Below, piece by piece: positions 8,501-16,565 of a DNA stretch of 64,000 bases (its first letter is position 1; every line of letters starts with the position of its first letter). The position numbers and the translations under genes are program-made. Location of the stretch: contig NZ_SZNK01000001.1 of the NCBI RefSeq assembly GCF_005217615.1, positions 5,418,501 to 5,482,500 on the forward strand, read 5' to 3'. Source of the DNA: Brevibacillus antibioticus (GTDB lineage Bacteria; Bacillota; Bacilli; Brevibacillales; Brevibacillaceae). Under the pieces are notes generated by a model. It ran no database searches, was not told the DNA's origin, and saw only the letters and a list, made by a program, of their open reading frames with translations.

Positions 8501-11500
8501 ACAGTAAAAGCAGCAGAAGGATCTGTTGTTAAAGTATACGATGCAGCAACAGCAGGCAAAGTACTGGGAACTGTAACCGTAGCAAAAGGTAAAACCGAAG
8601 CGGCTATTAGCGTAGCACAGCTGGGTGCAGATGCCGGAAAAGTATATGTAACCGTAACAGAAGCAGGTAAAAAAGAGAGCGAACGTACGGAAAAAGCATT
8701 TGATGCAGAAGCGTCATCCACAAAGCCAGGAGCAGATGACATTACTGTTCTGAACAACGTAGGTAAAGCAGATACAGTAACAGTAAAAGCAGCAGAAGGA
8801 TCTGTTGTTAAAGTATACGATGCAGCAACAGCAGGCAAAGTACTGGGAACTGTAACCGTAGCAAAAGGTAAAACCGAAGCGGCTATTAGTGTAGCACAGC
8901 TGGGTGCAGATGCCGGAAAAGTATATGTAACCGTAACAGAAGCAGGTAAAAAAGAGAGCGAACGTACGGAAAAAGCATTTGATGCAGAAGCGTCATCCAC
9001 AAAGCCAGGAGCAGATGACATTACTGTTCTGAACAATGTAGGTAAAGCCGATACCGTAACAGTAAAAGCAGCAGAAGGATCTGTTGTTAAAGTATACGAT
9101 GCAGCAACAGCAGGCAAAGTACTGGGAACTGTAACCGTAGCAAAAGGTAAAACCGAAGCGGCTATTAGCGTAGCACAGCTGGGTGCAGATGCCGGAAAAG
9201 TATATGTAACCGTAACAGAAGCAGGTAAAAAAGAGAGCGAACGTACGGAAAAAGCATTTGATGCAGAAGCAGCATCTACAAAGCCAGGAGCAGATGACAT
9301 TACTGTTCTGAACAACGTAGGTAAAGCAGATACAGTAACGGTAAAAGCAGCAGAAGGATCTGTTGTTAAAGTATACGATGCAGAAACCGCAGGCAAAGTG
9401 CTGGGAACTGTAACAGTAGCAGCTGGAAAAACTGAAGCTGTAGTAAGCGTTCCACAACTGGGCGGAGAAGCTGGCAAAGTATATGTAACGGTAACAGAAG
9501 CAGGTAAAAAAGAGAGCGAACGTATGGAAAAAGCGTTTGATGCAGAAGCGGCATCGACAAAGCCGGGAGCAGATGACATTACCGTTCTGAACAATGTAGG
9601 TAAAGCCGATACCGTAACAGTAAAAGCGGCAGAAGGCGCAATCGTCAAAGTATACGATGCAGCAACAGCAGGCAAAATGCTGGGAACTGTTACAGTAGCA
9701 AAAGGCAAAACCGAAGCGGCTATTAGCGTAGCACAGCTGGGTGCAGAGGCTGGCAAAGTATATGTAACGGTAACAGAAGCAGGTAAAAAAGAGAGCGAAC
9801 GTACAGAAAAAGCGTTTGATGCGGAAGCAGCAACGACAGCACCAAAAGCAGATGAGATCACAGTTGTAAATAACGCGGGTAAAGCCGATACGGTAACAGT
9901 AACAGCAGCAGAAGGCACAATTGTCAAAGTATATGATGCAGCAACTGCAGGTAAAGTACTGGGAACTGTAACCGTAGCAAAAGGCAAAACCGAAGCGGTC
10001 ATTACAGTAGCGCAACTGGGTGGAAACGCTGGAACAGTGTATGTATCTGCAACTGAAGCAGGTAAGCAAGAAAGTAGCCGTACCGAAAAAGGATATGAAG
10101 GCGAAGGTGCAACGACAGCACCAAAAGCAGATGACATTACCGTTCTGAACAATGTAGGTAAAGCAGACACCGTAACAGTAAAAGCAACAGAAGGATCTGT
10201 AGTCAAAGTATACGATGCAGCAACCGCAGGCAAAGTACTGGGAACAGCAACAGTAGCAGCAGGTAAATCCGAAGCGGCTATTAGCGTAGCACAGCTGGGT
10301 GCAGAGGCTGGCAAAGTATATGTAACGGTAACAGAATCCGGTAAAAAAGAGAGCGAACGCACAGACAAAGCGTTTGATGCAGAAGCAGTAACGACAGCAC
10401 CAAAAGCAGATGAGATCACAGTTGTAAATAACGCGGGTAAAGCAGATACGGTAACAGTAACAGCAGCAGAAGGCACAATTGTCAAAGTATATGATGCAGC
10501 AACTGCAGGTAAAGTGCTGGGCACTGTTACAGTAGCAAAAGGCAAAACCGAAGCGGTCATTACAGTAGCGCAACTGGGTGGAAACGCTGGAACAGTGTAT
10601 GTATCTGCAACTGAAGCAGGTAAGCAAGAAAGTAGCCGTACCGAAAAAGGATATGAAGGCGAAGGTGCAACGACAGCACCAAAATCTGATGAAATCGAAA
10701 TTGTAAACAATGTAGGTAAAGCAGATACAGTGACCATCAAAGCAGCAGAAGGATCCGTTGTTAAAGTATATGATGCAGCAACAGCAGGCAAGATGCTGGG
10801 AACAGCAAAGGTAGCAGCAGGGAAAACAGAAGTGACAGTGAACATAACACAACTGGGTGGAGAAGCTGGATCAGTTTACGTGACTGTAACGGAAACAGGT
10901 AAACTCGAGAGCGAGCGTATCGAGAAAGCGTTTGAAGCAGAAGCAGTAGCTACAACGCCAAAAGCAGGTGACATCACCATTTCCAATAATGCTGGCAAAG
11001 CAGATACGGTAACAGTAACAGCAGAAGAAGGCACAATCGTAAAAGTATATGATGCTGCTACAGATGGAAAATTGTTGGGATATGCGACAGTAGCAAAAGG
11101 CAATTCTGAGGTAACAGTTAGCATTTCGCAGTTGGGTTCTGAAGCGGGAAGCGTATTTATCTCGTTAACTGAAGCTGGTAAAAAAGAAAGTGAACGTTTG
11201 GAAAAATCTTATGCTGCCGAAGAAGTAACTAAAGCGCCAGCAGTAGACGACATTGTTATTGCCAACAACGCAGGTAAAGCAGATACAATCACGGTAAAAA
11301 ATCTTTCCTCTGGTGATATTGTAAAGGCGTATAAGGAAGGAACTACTACTGTTTTAGGAACGGTTACCGTTAGTGATGGTGGATCTGAGGCAATCATTAG
11401 AGTTACCCAACTCGGAGTAGATGCGGGTGCTGTTGAAATTACTGTTCAAAACCCTGGTAAAGTGGTAAGTGAAAAAGTAACAAAAGCATTTGACGCTGAA

Positions 11501-11506
11501 CAATAA
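5561..11506 (+). CDS. Giant secreted protein of 21 tandem 93-residue repeats
   Basis: The 1981-residue product starts at ATG 5561, with GGAGG ten bases upstream; the frame also opens at 5522 without a ribosome site. Residues 1 to about 28 are a signal peptide (KK..., hydrophobic core, then SAYA-AP cleavage). The rest is 21 units of about 93 residues. Each runs roughly DDITVLNNVGKADTVTV, then VVKVYDAATAGKVLGTVTV, then SVAQLGADAGKVYVTVTEAG, and ends in a charged KKESERTEKAFDAE linker. The alternating hydrophobic pattern suggests an Ig-like beta-sandwich (inference). There is no LPXTG motif, no SLH domain and no C-terminal membrane helix, so anchoring is unknown. Units 1 and 14 to 21 have diverged, while 2 to 13 are almost identical. 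A surface fibre, adhesin or matrix role is possible but not shown. Confidence 0.85.
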   Translation: MLKKESKKAIATILLGSTLAFGPFASAYAAPVKVEWDPSKVTITNNVGKADTVKIEDLVEGAIVKIYDKATGGKLLGTTTVAKGKTEALISIPNLGEAEGKIFVSVTMESPTAEIAFGAEAASTKPGADDITVLNNVGKPDTVTVKAAEGSVVKVYDAATAGKVLGTVTVAKGKTEAAISVAQLGADAGKVYVTVTEAGKKESERTEKAFDAEAASTKLGADDITVLNNVGKADTVTVKATEGSVVKVYDAATAGKVLGTVTVAKGKTEAAISVAQLGADAGKVYVTVTEAGKKESERTEKAFDAEAASTKPGADDITVLNNVGKADTVTVKAAEGSVVKVYDAATAGKVLGTVTVAKGKTEGAISVAQLGADAGKVYVTVTEAGKKESERTEKAFDAEAASTKLGADDITVLNNVGKADTVTVKAAEGSVVKVYDAATAGKVLGTVTVAKGKTEAAISVAQLGADAGKVYVTVTEAGKKESERTEKAFDAEAASTKPGADDITVLNNVGKADTVTVKAAEGSVVKVYDAATAGKVLGTVTVAKGKTEGAISVAQLGADAGKVYVTVTEAGKKESERTEKAFDAEAASTKLGADDITVLNNVGKADTVTVKAAEGSVVKVYDAATAGKVLGTVTVAKGKTEAAISVAQLGADAGKVYVTVTEAGKKESERTEKAFDAEASSTKPGADDITVLNNVGKADTVTVKAAEGSVVKVYDAATAGKVLGTVTVAKGKTEAAISVAQLGADAGKVYVTVTEAGKKESERTEKAFDAEASSTKPGADDITVLNNVGKADTVTVKAAEGSVVKVYDAATAGKVLGTVTVAKGKTEAAISVAQLGADAGKVYVTVTEAGKKESERTEKAFDAEASSTKPGADDITVLNNVGKADTVTVKAAEGSVVKVYDAATAGKVLGTVTVAKGKTEAAISVAQLGADAGKVYVTVTEAGKKESERTEKAFDAEASSTKPGADDITVLNNVGKADTVTVKAAEGSVVKVYDAATAGKVLGTVTVAKGKTEAAISVAQLGADAGKVYVTVTEAGKKESERTEKAFDAEASSTKPGADDITVLNNVGKADTVTVKAAEGSVVKVYDAATAGKVLGTVTVAKGKTEAAISVAQLGADAGKVYVTVTEAGKKESERTEKAFDAEASSTKPGADDITVLNNVGKADTVTVKAAEGSVVKVYDAATAGKVLGTVTVAKGKTEAAISVAQLGADAGKVYVTVTEAGKKESERTEKAFDAEAASTKPGADDITVLNNVGKADTVTVKAAEGSVVKVYDAETAGKVLGTVTVAAGKTEAVVSVPQLGGEAGKVYVTVTEAGKKESERMEKAFDAEAASTKPGADDITVLNNVGKADTVTVKAAEGAIVKVYDAATAGKMLGTVTVAKGKTEAAISVAQLGAEAGKVYVTVTEAGKKESERTEKAFDAEAATTAPKADEITVVNNAGKADTVTVTAAEGTIVKVYDAATAGKVLGTVTVAKGKTEAVITVAQLGGNAGTVYVSATEAGKQESSRTEKGYEGEGATTAPKADDITVLNNVGKADTVTVKATEGSVVKVYDAATAGKVLGTATVAAGKSEAAISVAQLGAEAGKVYVTVTESGKKESERTDKAFDAEAVTTAPKADEITVVNNAGKADTVTVTAAEGTIVKVYDAATAGKVLGTVTVAKGKTEAVITVAQLGGNAGTVYVSATEAGKQESSRTEKGYEGEGATTAPKSDEIEIVNNVGKADTVTIKAAEGSVVKVYDAATAGKMLGTAKVAAGKTEVTVNITQLGGEAGSVYVTVTETGKLESERIEKAFEAEAVATTPKAGDITISNNAGKADTVTVTAEEGTIVKVYDAATDGKLLGYATVAKGNSEVTVSISQLGSEAGSVFISLTEAGKKESERLEKSYAAEEVTKAPAVDDIVIANNAGKADTITVKNLSSGDIVKAYKEGTTTVLGTVTVSDGGSEAIIRVTQLGVDAGAVEITVQNPGKVVSEKVTKAFDAEQ
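5930..11506 (+). repeat. 279-bp coding tandem repeats with 558-bp higher-order units
   Basis: Unit borders fall every 279 bases from 5930 (6209, 6488, 6767 and so on to 11231). Units 4/6 and 5/7 look identical to each other, giving a two-unit period marked by TKPG/TKLG and GAIS/AAIS. Units 8/10/12 share AACGTAGG and AGTGTAGC, while 9/11/13 share AATGTAGG and AGCGTAGC, a second two-unit period. This shows recent expansion by duplication of dimers, not single units. Copy number may differ between strains or be collapsed in assemblies. Confidence 0.9.
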
Positions 11507-11560
11507 TGTAAGTCAAAACTTAAATCAGCGATGATCATTGATTAGGTGTGTGAATTTCAA

Positions 11561-11599
11561 GACCCCTCAAGCATGTAAAGGTGCTAGAGGGGTTCTTTC
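11561..11599 (+). terminator. Rho-independent terminator after the repeat protein
   Basis: GACCCCTC and GAGGGGTTC pair, with inner AGCA and TGCT also able to pair. The stem is followed by a short T-rich stretch. Confidence 0.75.
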
Positions 11600-11655
11600 A
11601 TTAAATGGTATGCTATTAATAGCAATAGAAAAATTAAGCTACTAACCGGTTGCTC

Positions 11656-11686
11656 TTGACTATATGAAAATGCTGGCTGCTATAAT
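11656..11686 (+). promoter_or_regulatory. Sigma-A promoter (extended -10) for the mot-like pair
   Basis: TTGACT and TATAAT are separated by 19 bases, longer than the usual 17. The -10 is preceded by TGC, an extended -10 that can compensate. Confidence 0.6.
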
Positions 11687-11775
11687 GGTAAAATGAAAAA
11701 CAGCCGATATACCAAGAGAAAACTAGTTATACAACAAGTACCACAGAGGAAGAAATTCAGGAAGGTGAATCACTT

Positions 11776-12585
11776 GTGTCCACAAAACGCCGCTCACTCG
11801 TCTTAATCGGAGCCGTCCTCCTCATCTTCATACACGCGGTCTACCTAAACGGAACCTTATCGGATCTCCTCAACGTAACCGCCGTCGAGCTAGTCGCGCT
11901 CTCCGTAGTCATGTCCTATGCAGTCAAACGCAAGCATCTCAACTTGAAAAACATCACGCGCCTGCTCATACACGGCAGGCAAAGCAACGTCGAAGAAACG
12001 ATCAAGCGCTTCTACTACTACGCGCTCGTCCAGAAGGAACAGGGCTATATCGCGCTCGAAAAGGAGCTGCAACAAGAACCCGATTCTTTTGTCCAACGAG
12101 GATGCTTGCTGGCGGTTGAGGGTGTTCCGGAAGAAGAGCTGCGCCTGATCCTGGAGAACGAGCTCAAGGGAGAGCAGTATCGCTACCAGCAGTCAGCAGG
12201 GTTCTTCCGCCTCATTAGCTTGTTGGCACCAGGGATGGGGCTGGTCGGTACGCTCTTGGGGATGACGGGCGTACTGAAGTCGCTCGAAGACATGGCTTTG
12301 ACCGGACACAGCCTGAGTGCAGCGGTCGTAGCGACGTTATATGGCGCGCTCTTGGCGAACCTGTTCGCACTGCCATGCTACTACCGCTTGATGGATCTGT
12401 ACGACCGGGAAATGTTTGAAAAGCGTCTTTTTATCGAAGGTTGTATTGGTCTCCAGCGCATGGAGACACCACGCTTGTTGTTTGAAAAGCTGAACTCATT
12501 CTTGCCAGGTGACCAAAAGCTGGTGCTAATTAAAGAAGCAGGCAGCATGAAGGGCACGATTGAAAGGCAGGACCGCTATGCATGA
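11776..12585 (+). CDS. MotA/TolQ/ExbB-type stator subunit
   Basis: This 269-residue protein starts at GTG with AGGAAGGTGA just upstream. It has two N-terminal hydrophobic segments (about 8 to 28 and 33 to 50), a charged cytoplasmic loop of about 100 residues, and a C-terminal pair of membrane helices. These helices carry the family signature LLAPGMGLVGTLLGMTGVLKSL and AAVVATLYGALLANLFALP. Length and layout fit flagellar MotA, but the N-terminus is divergent. The next gene is MotB-like and overlaps it by eight bases, so the two form a stator pair. Which ion drives it cannot be told. Given the flagellar genes nearby, a flagellar stator is most likely. Confidence 0.8.
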   Translation: MSTKRRSLVLIGAVLLIFIHAVYLNGTLSDLLNVTAVELVALSVVMSYAVKRKHLNLKNITRLLIHGRQSNVEETIKRFYYYALVQKEQGYIALEKELQQEPDSFVQRGCLLAVEGVPEEELRLILENELKGEQYRYQQSAGFFRLISLLAPGMGLVGTLLGMTGVLKSLEDMALTGHSLSAAVVATLYGALLANLFALPCYYRLMDLYDREMFEKRLFIEGCIGLQRMETPRLLFEKLNSFLPGDQKLVLIKEAGSMKGTIERQDRYA

Positions 12586-13363
12586 CGAACGGTTATACGA
12601 CGAAAAAGAGCTAGAAAAAAGCTGGCTACTTAGCTACAGTGACCTGATTACACTGTTGTTCGTGATCGTGATTATTATTGCGGCGACACAGACGAAAAGC
12701 ATTCAGACACAAAAAGATGAAGTCCAAAAGGAAAAAGCAGGCTTGGAGCAGGTGCATGAGAGTCTCGACCTGCTCAACCTGCAAAAGCTGGAGCTACAGC
12801 GAGAGGTCTACCAATTGGAGGCTCGCCAGAAGGAGCTCAAGGGCGAAAAAGTAAAAGAAGGCTCCGAAGGCAATGTAAACGTGCCGAAGCCGCCAATGAG
12901 CATGTCTGACTCGAGTGAGCGCGATATGGAGACGGTACGCAACCAGCTATCCTCCGCTTTGGCTGAGTTGAATCTCGACTACGAGGAGACCGAAGAAGGA
13001 CTGCGTATCCGGTTGCCGGAAACGATCTTGTTTACGAGTGGTTCTGCAGACCTACAGGCCCAAGGGAAGCAAGTCGTCGGGACGGTAGCAGGGGTTTTGA
13101 AGCGCTTTGAGCACAAGGTGCGAATCGAGGGCTATACAGATGATGTGCCGATATCTCGAAGTTCCTACCAATCCAACTGGGAGCTATCCTCGGCGCGCGC
13201 GATCTCTGTCATGCGCGAAATGGTCGATGCTAACGCCCTACCGGCGTCTCGCTTTACAGTGGCAGGCTTGGGCGAATACAAACCGCTTGTGGACAACTCC
13301 AACGCGGAGAACCGTGCGAAGAATCGACGGGTAGAGATTGTGATTTTGGGGGAAAAAGAATAA
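12578..13363 (+). CDS. MotB-like OmpA-domain stator protein
   Basis: The 261-residue protein starts at ATG 12578; the frame opens at a TTG 18 bases earlier that overlaps motA more. Residues 16 to 41 are a single membrane helix that carries the ion-binding aspartate (Asp22 in SYSDLITLLF). Then come a coiled-coil linker (about 35 to 95), a Ser/Pro-rich segment, and an OmpA-like peptidoglycan-binding domain from about residue 140. That domain has EGYTDDVPI, NWELSSARA and NRAKNRRVEIVI. It anchors the stator to the wall. Its partner is the upstream MotA-like protein. Confidence 0.85.
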   Translation: MHDERLYDEKELEKSWLLSYSDLITLLFVIVIIIAATQTKSIQTQKDEVQKEKAGLEQVHESLDLLNLQKLELQREVYQLEARQKELKGEKVKEGSEGNVNVPKPPMSMSDSSERDMETVRNQLSSALAELNLDYEETEEGLRIRLPETILFTSGSADLQAQGKQVVGTVAGVLKRFEHKVRIEGYTDDVPISRSSYQSNWELSSARAISVMREMVDANALPASRFTVAGLGEYKPLVDNSNAENRAKNRRVEIVILGEKE

Positions 13364-13399
13364 TTCACTATTTTCAGATAAATGCAGGATTTTTATATG

Positions 13400-13441
13400 C
13401 AGGATAGAACTATATCCCGTATATATGAATCCTGTTTTTTT
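13400..13441 (+). terminator. Terminator after the mot-like pair
   Basis: CAGGAT and ATCCTG pair across an AT-rich inner arm and are followed by seven T residues. Confidence 0.65.
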
Positions 13442-13542
13442 GCTGCTAGATCCACTTATTCTTCCATTTCGTTCCCATTACTTTTGCACTAAATTGGCAG
13501 AATATACAGGAAATATTTATACCCAGCTTGTGCACAAGGTCA

Positions 13543-13560
13543 TGTGGATAATGTGGATAA
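13543..13560 (-). promoter_or_regulatory. Two adjacent perfect DnaA boxes
   Basis: TGTGGATAA occurs twice back to back. On the minus strand each reads TTATCCACA, the consensus DnaA box. A one-mismatch copy (TGTGGAGAA) follows at about 13565. A 12-base palindrome CTTGTGCACAAG precedes at about 13527 and holds a near-consensus box on both strands. They lie 92 bases before the ABC binding protein gene. Confidence 0.65.
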
Positions 13561-13651
13561 CTCTGTGGAGAACGCAAAAAATCCGTAATTTCCATGTGGA
13601 CATTGCTGGGGACAAAATGGGCAGATAGAGAGACACAGGGGGGATTTCGAA

Positions 13652-14455
13652 ATGCGTATCGGGACAAATTGGTTCAAATCGCTCGCGTTGGTCGTCGGTG
13701 TGGGGGTACTCCTGGCAGGCTGTGGATCGGGTGGTCAGCAAACGTCTGGCAGTGGCGGAGCGAGTGGTGGTTCGGGTGACAAGGTGTACGTAGTCGGTAC
13801 AGATGCAGCATATCCACCGTTCCAAATGCTTGAGGCTGACAAGATTAGTGGCCACGACATCGATGTGATGAACGCGATCGCGGAAGCTGGCGGATTCAAG
13901 ATTGAGTGGAAAAACACCGGGTGGGACCCGCTTTTTGATGGACTGGACAAAGGGACGGTTGATATTGGAATCTCGTCCATCACGATTACGGAGAAGCGCA
14001 AGGAGAAATACGATTTTTCGGACTCATACTTTGAAGCGAACCAACTCATTCTGGTAGCGGAAGATTCTCCAGTGACGAAGCTGGCAGATTTGAAAGGCAA
14101 GAAGATCGGGGTTCAAGCTGCGACTACGGGGGAAGAAGTGGTCAAAAAAGCGTTTGGAGATACGTACGAAGGCTTGAAAGGCTATGACGACATGCCATCC
14201 TCCGTCGATGACTTCTTTAATGGTCGAGTCGATGCAGTGATTGGCGACAATGGCGTTTTGTCCTACTACGTGAATAAAGTAAAAGATAAGAAGTTTAAGC
14301 TGATTAAAGATGATTCCTTTGAAAAAGAATTTTACGGAATGATCGTCAAAAAGGGCAATACCGATGCGATGAACAAAATCAACGAAGGCTTGAAAAAGAT
14401 AAAAGAAAATGGAAAGCTGCAGGAAATTTACAACCAGTACTTTGACAATAAGTAG
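13652..14455 (+). CDS. Amino-acid ABC transporter substrate-binding lipoprotein
   Basis: This 267-residue protein starts at ATG with AGGGGGGA upstream. It carries a lipoprotein signal peptide with the lipobox LLAGC (Cys24), then a Gly/Ser linker and a family 3 solute-binding fold. Visible signatures are VGTDAAYPPFQMLE, GHDIDVMNAIAEAGG, FDGLDKGTVDIGISSITIT and a second lobe with DDFFNGRVDAVIGDNGVL. Such proteins capture polar amino acids such as glutamine, arginine or cystine; the ligand cannot be named here. It is tethered to the outer face of the membrane and pairs with the permease 73 bases downstream. Confidence 0.92.
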   Translation: MRIGTNWFKSLALVVGVGVLLAGCGSGGQQTSGSGGASGGSGDKVYVVGTDAAYPPFQMLEADKISGHDIDVMNAIAEAGGFKIEWKNTGWDPLFDGLDKGTVDIGISSITITEKRKEKYDFSDSYFEANQLILVAEDSPVTKLADLKGKKIGVQAATTGEEVVKKAFGDTYEGLKGYDDMPSSVDDFFNGRVDAVIGDNGVLSYYVNKVKDKKFKLIKDDSFEKEFYGMIVKKGNTDAMNKINEGLKKIKENGKLQEIYNQYFDNK

Positions 14456-14528
14456 GCAGCAAGATGGCCGGGTGCGTCCCTCGACGTAGCCGGCGTTTGT
14501 TCGCATGAAGAAGGGAGGATTAGCGCCA

Positions 14529-15203
14529 TTGGACTGGAGTGTCATCTACGATTACCGTGAACTGTTTATCCGAGGCATTATTTATACGGTTTTACTGACC
14601 GCAGTGGCTACGGTTTGTGGAACATTTTTAGGGTTGTTTATCAGCTTGGGGAAAATGTCCTCCAAGCGAATCTTGCGTTGGACCTGTTCGATTTACGTAG
14701 AGCTTTTTCGGGGAACTCCGATGCTGGTCCAAATTTTGCTGATTCATTTTGCGGTGATTCCGTCGATTTGGGGGATTCTGTATCCAGGAGCGAACAGCCC
14801 GGAAGCGATTTATTCAGGCTTCGTCGCGCTTTCACTTAATGCGGCTGCCTATATGGCGGAAATCTTTCGGGCTGGCATCCAATCGATTGACCCGGGGCAA
14901 ATGGAAGCGGCACGATCACTTGGTATGAACAAGGGACTTGCCATGCGCCAAATTATACTTCCTCAAGCGTTTACACGAATGCTGCCCGCGATCGGAAACG
15001 AGTTTATTGCTCTTTTGAAAGATTCATCCCTTTTGGCAGTAATCGCGACACCAGAATTGAACTACGCAGCCATGAATGTGGCAAAAAGCACACTTGAGCG
15101 CTACCCCCCGTATTTAACGGAGGCGGCGGTTTATCTGGTACTTACGTTGTTTTTGTCCCGTGTAGTCGTGAGAGGACTAGAGAAAAAGTATTCCACACGG
15201 TAA
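14529..15203 (+). CDS. Amino-acid ABC transporter permease
   Basis: The 224-residue permease belongs to the HisM/GlnP family, with about five membrane helices. Its EAA loop reads EAARSLGMNKGLAMRQIILPQAF, with the ATPase-contact glycine intact, so it should couple to an ABC ATPase. TTG 14529 is chosen as start because AGGGAGGA lies nine bases before it; an upstream ATG at 14505 has no such site. No ATPase gene lies beside it: the next gene is on the other strand beyond a terminator. It may share an ATPase encoded elsewhere. Confidence 0.9.
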   Translation: MDWSVIYDYRELFIRGIIYTVLLTAVATVCGTFLGLFISLGKMSSKRILRWTCSIYVELFRGTPMLVQILLIHFAVIPSIWGILYPGANSPEAIYSGFVALSLNAAAYMAEIFRAGIQSIDPGQMEAARSLGMNKGLAMRQIILPQAFTRMLPAIGNEFIALLKDSSLLAVIATPELNYAAMNVAKSTLERYPPYLTEAAVYLVLTLFLSRVVVRGLEKKYSTR

Positions 15204-15251
15204 TGACGTATTCGGCCATTTTTCTGTGAAGTTATAAACGAAACAATAGCA

Positions 15252-15295
15252 AAATCCCCCTGGTTCCTTGATCGGACAGGGGGATTCGTTTTTTT
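15252..15295. terminator. Bidirectional terminator
   Basis: AAAATCCCCCTG and CAGGGGGATT pair around a 14-base loop, with T runs on both strands. It ends the ABC operon and the convergent HD-GYP gene. Confidence 0.85.
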
Positions 15296-15302
15296 CACGT
15301 GT

Positions 15303-16355
15303 TTAACTGATCATCCTTTGAATGCATAGGGAACGTTGGAGTCTCAGGTCTATAAAATCATTACCTCTACGAACGAGAGGGCGCATAGGTTCATCAGTAT
15401 GAATCATAATGATTTCGACGTGGTCGCCATTGTTCAAAAGCGCATGGGAGCCGATGTAAAGTAAGATAATGTAATGGATAAAACGAGAGACAATCATCGG
15501 ATTTAATTTGCCTGAACAAGCTAACTCCCACAAAACATTTGCTGCTTCAAAGGGAGAGGTTCCCTTCCGATACACGCGATCTGCGCATATCGCATCAAAT
15601 ACGTCTGCGACACTGATGATTTGGCATTCAAAAGGGATGCCATCTTTTTTTCGTCCGTGGGGATATCCACTTCCATCCCAACGTTCGTGGTGCATCAGAG
15701 CGCATTGTGCCAGCAAGTTGTCGGCATCGTCCATGGTGCGCAGGAGCTCGTAGCCATATACGGTATGCTTTTTCATAATCGTATACTCTTCGTCTGTCAA
15801 ACGCCCTGGCTTGGACAGCAGTTCATCGGGAATTTTCATCTTGCCGATGTCATGGAGAAGACCTGCAAGGCCCAAAAAATGAACATCAGGTTGCGGCAAT
15901 CCTATGATTTTTCCGATTAAGGCTGCCACGATACCTACATGCAGGGAGTGGCGATACGTATAACTTTCTGTCCCTTCATTCAAATAAATGAAGCGCAGAA
16001 ACCTCATGTGATGAAGAACTTGATCGAGCATAGGATGAACAGCGTCGCTAAATTGTTGCAGTCCGGGGGTACCCCCATTTGCGAGCTGGTTAAATAAATA
16101 CTCGGTTTTTTGTACGGCCACCATATAGGCCTTTGCAGCCTCCGCCTCACTCCAATGCAGGAGAGGAAAAGGCATTTCGGGTGCTTCCGAGTCAATAGTA
16201 ACGTGTACAGCTTCCACCTGGTGAGCCTCTAGCAGTCGTATATCACTTAGATGAAGGATTGCACCAGCGGGTAATAAAAGCAGACCGTACTCATTGCAGA
16301 CGTCTTGAGCAAGTGTTGTTCCGATAAGGGAATGGGAAGGTTTTACCTCGGCCAT
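15303..16355 (-). CDS. HD-GYP domain phosphodiesterase-like protein
   Basis: The protein is 350 residues, starts at ATG 16355 and is preceded by GGAGGA. The N-terminal 120 residues resemble a regulatory domain seen in soluble HD-GYP proteins (THLAQDVCNEYG-like opening). The catalytic part has the metal-binding HDIGKMKIPDELL, then HHERWDGSGYPHG, which contains the GYP signature. HD-GYP enzymes hydrolyse cyclic di-GMP, or in some cases other cyclic dinucleotides. There are no membrane helices, so it is cytoplasmic. It is a single-gene unit between convergent neighbours. The final 60 residues are divergent. Confidence 0.85.
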   Translation of the reverse strand: MAEVKPSHSLIGTTLAQDVCNEYGLLLLPAGAILHLSDIRLLEAHQVEAVHVTIDSEAPEMPFPLLHWSEAEAAKAYMVAVQKTEYLFNQLANGGTPGLQQFSDAVHPMLDQVLHHMRFLRFIYLNEGTESYTYRHSLHVGIVAALIGKIIGLPQPDVHFLGLAGLLHDIGKMKIPDELLSKPGRLTDEEYTIMKKHTVYGYELLRTMDDADNLLAQCALMHHERWDGSGYPHGRKKDGIPFECQIISVADVFDAICADRVYRKGTSPFEAANVLWELACSGKLNPMIVSRFIHYIILLYIGSHALLNNGDHVEIIMIHTDEPMRPLVRRGNDFIDLRLQRSLCIQRMIS

Positions 16356-16506
16356 GAGGATTCCTCCAGTGCGATGTACGACCGCGAAATAGGATTGGAT
16401 AACTATCTGTCCTATTATAGCATAGGGAATCTAGTAAGTATTGGTAAAATAATGTCGGATTTTGATGGTTTGTAAAAGATTTGCAAAGATTTTTTTAAGC
16501 TGAATG

Positions 16507-16533
16507 GAAGGATTATTTACAGAAGTGGCGAAT
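16507..16533 (+). promoter_or_regulatory. Sigma-H promoter of hpf
   Basis: GAAGGATTA (-35), an 11-base spacer and GGCGAAT (-10) match the sigma-H consensus RNAGGAWWW-N11/12-RNNGAAT at every defined position. In B. subtilis the homologous gene yvyD is known to be under sigma-H and sigma-B, which supports the call. Confidence 0.85.
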
Positions 16534-16565
16534 ACGTTATATATAGACGGAAGGAGGTTGGAACC

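Noticed and set aside
5930..9835. Regular repeats that might suggest a CRISPR array or satellite
   Set aside because: The period is 279 bases with no unique spacers, and the sequence is one continuous coding frame.
5758..10845. Minus-strand open frame of 1695 codons, and another of 619 codons at 8993 to 10852, antisense to the repeat protein
   Set aside because: They mirror the 93-residue repeat exactly, have no ribosome site or signal, and exist because one repeat unit without antisense stops has been copied many times.
13527..13575. DnaA boxes as a replication origin
   Set aside because: No dnaA, dnaN, rpmH or AT-rich unwinding region is near, and too few boxes are present for oriC.
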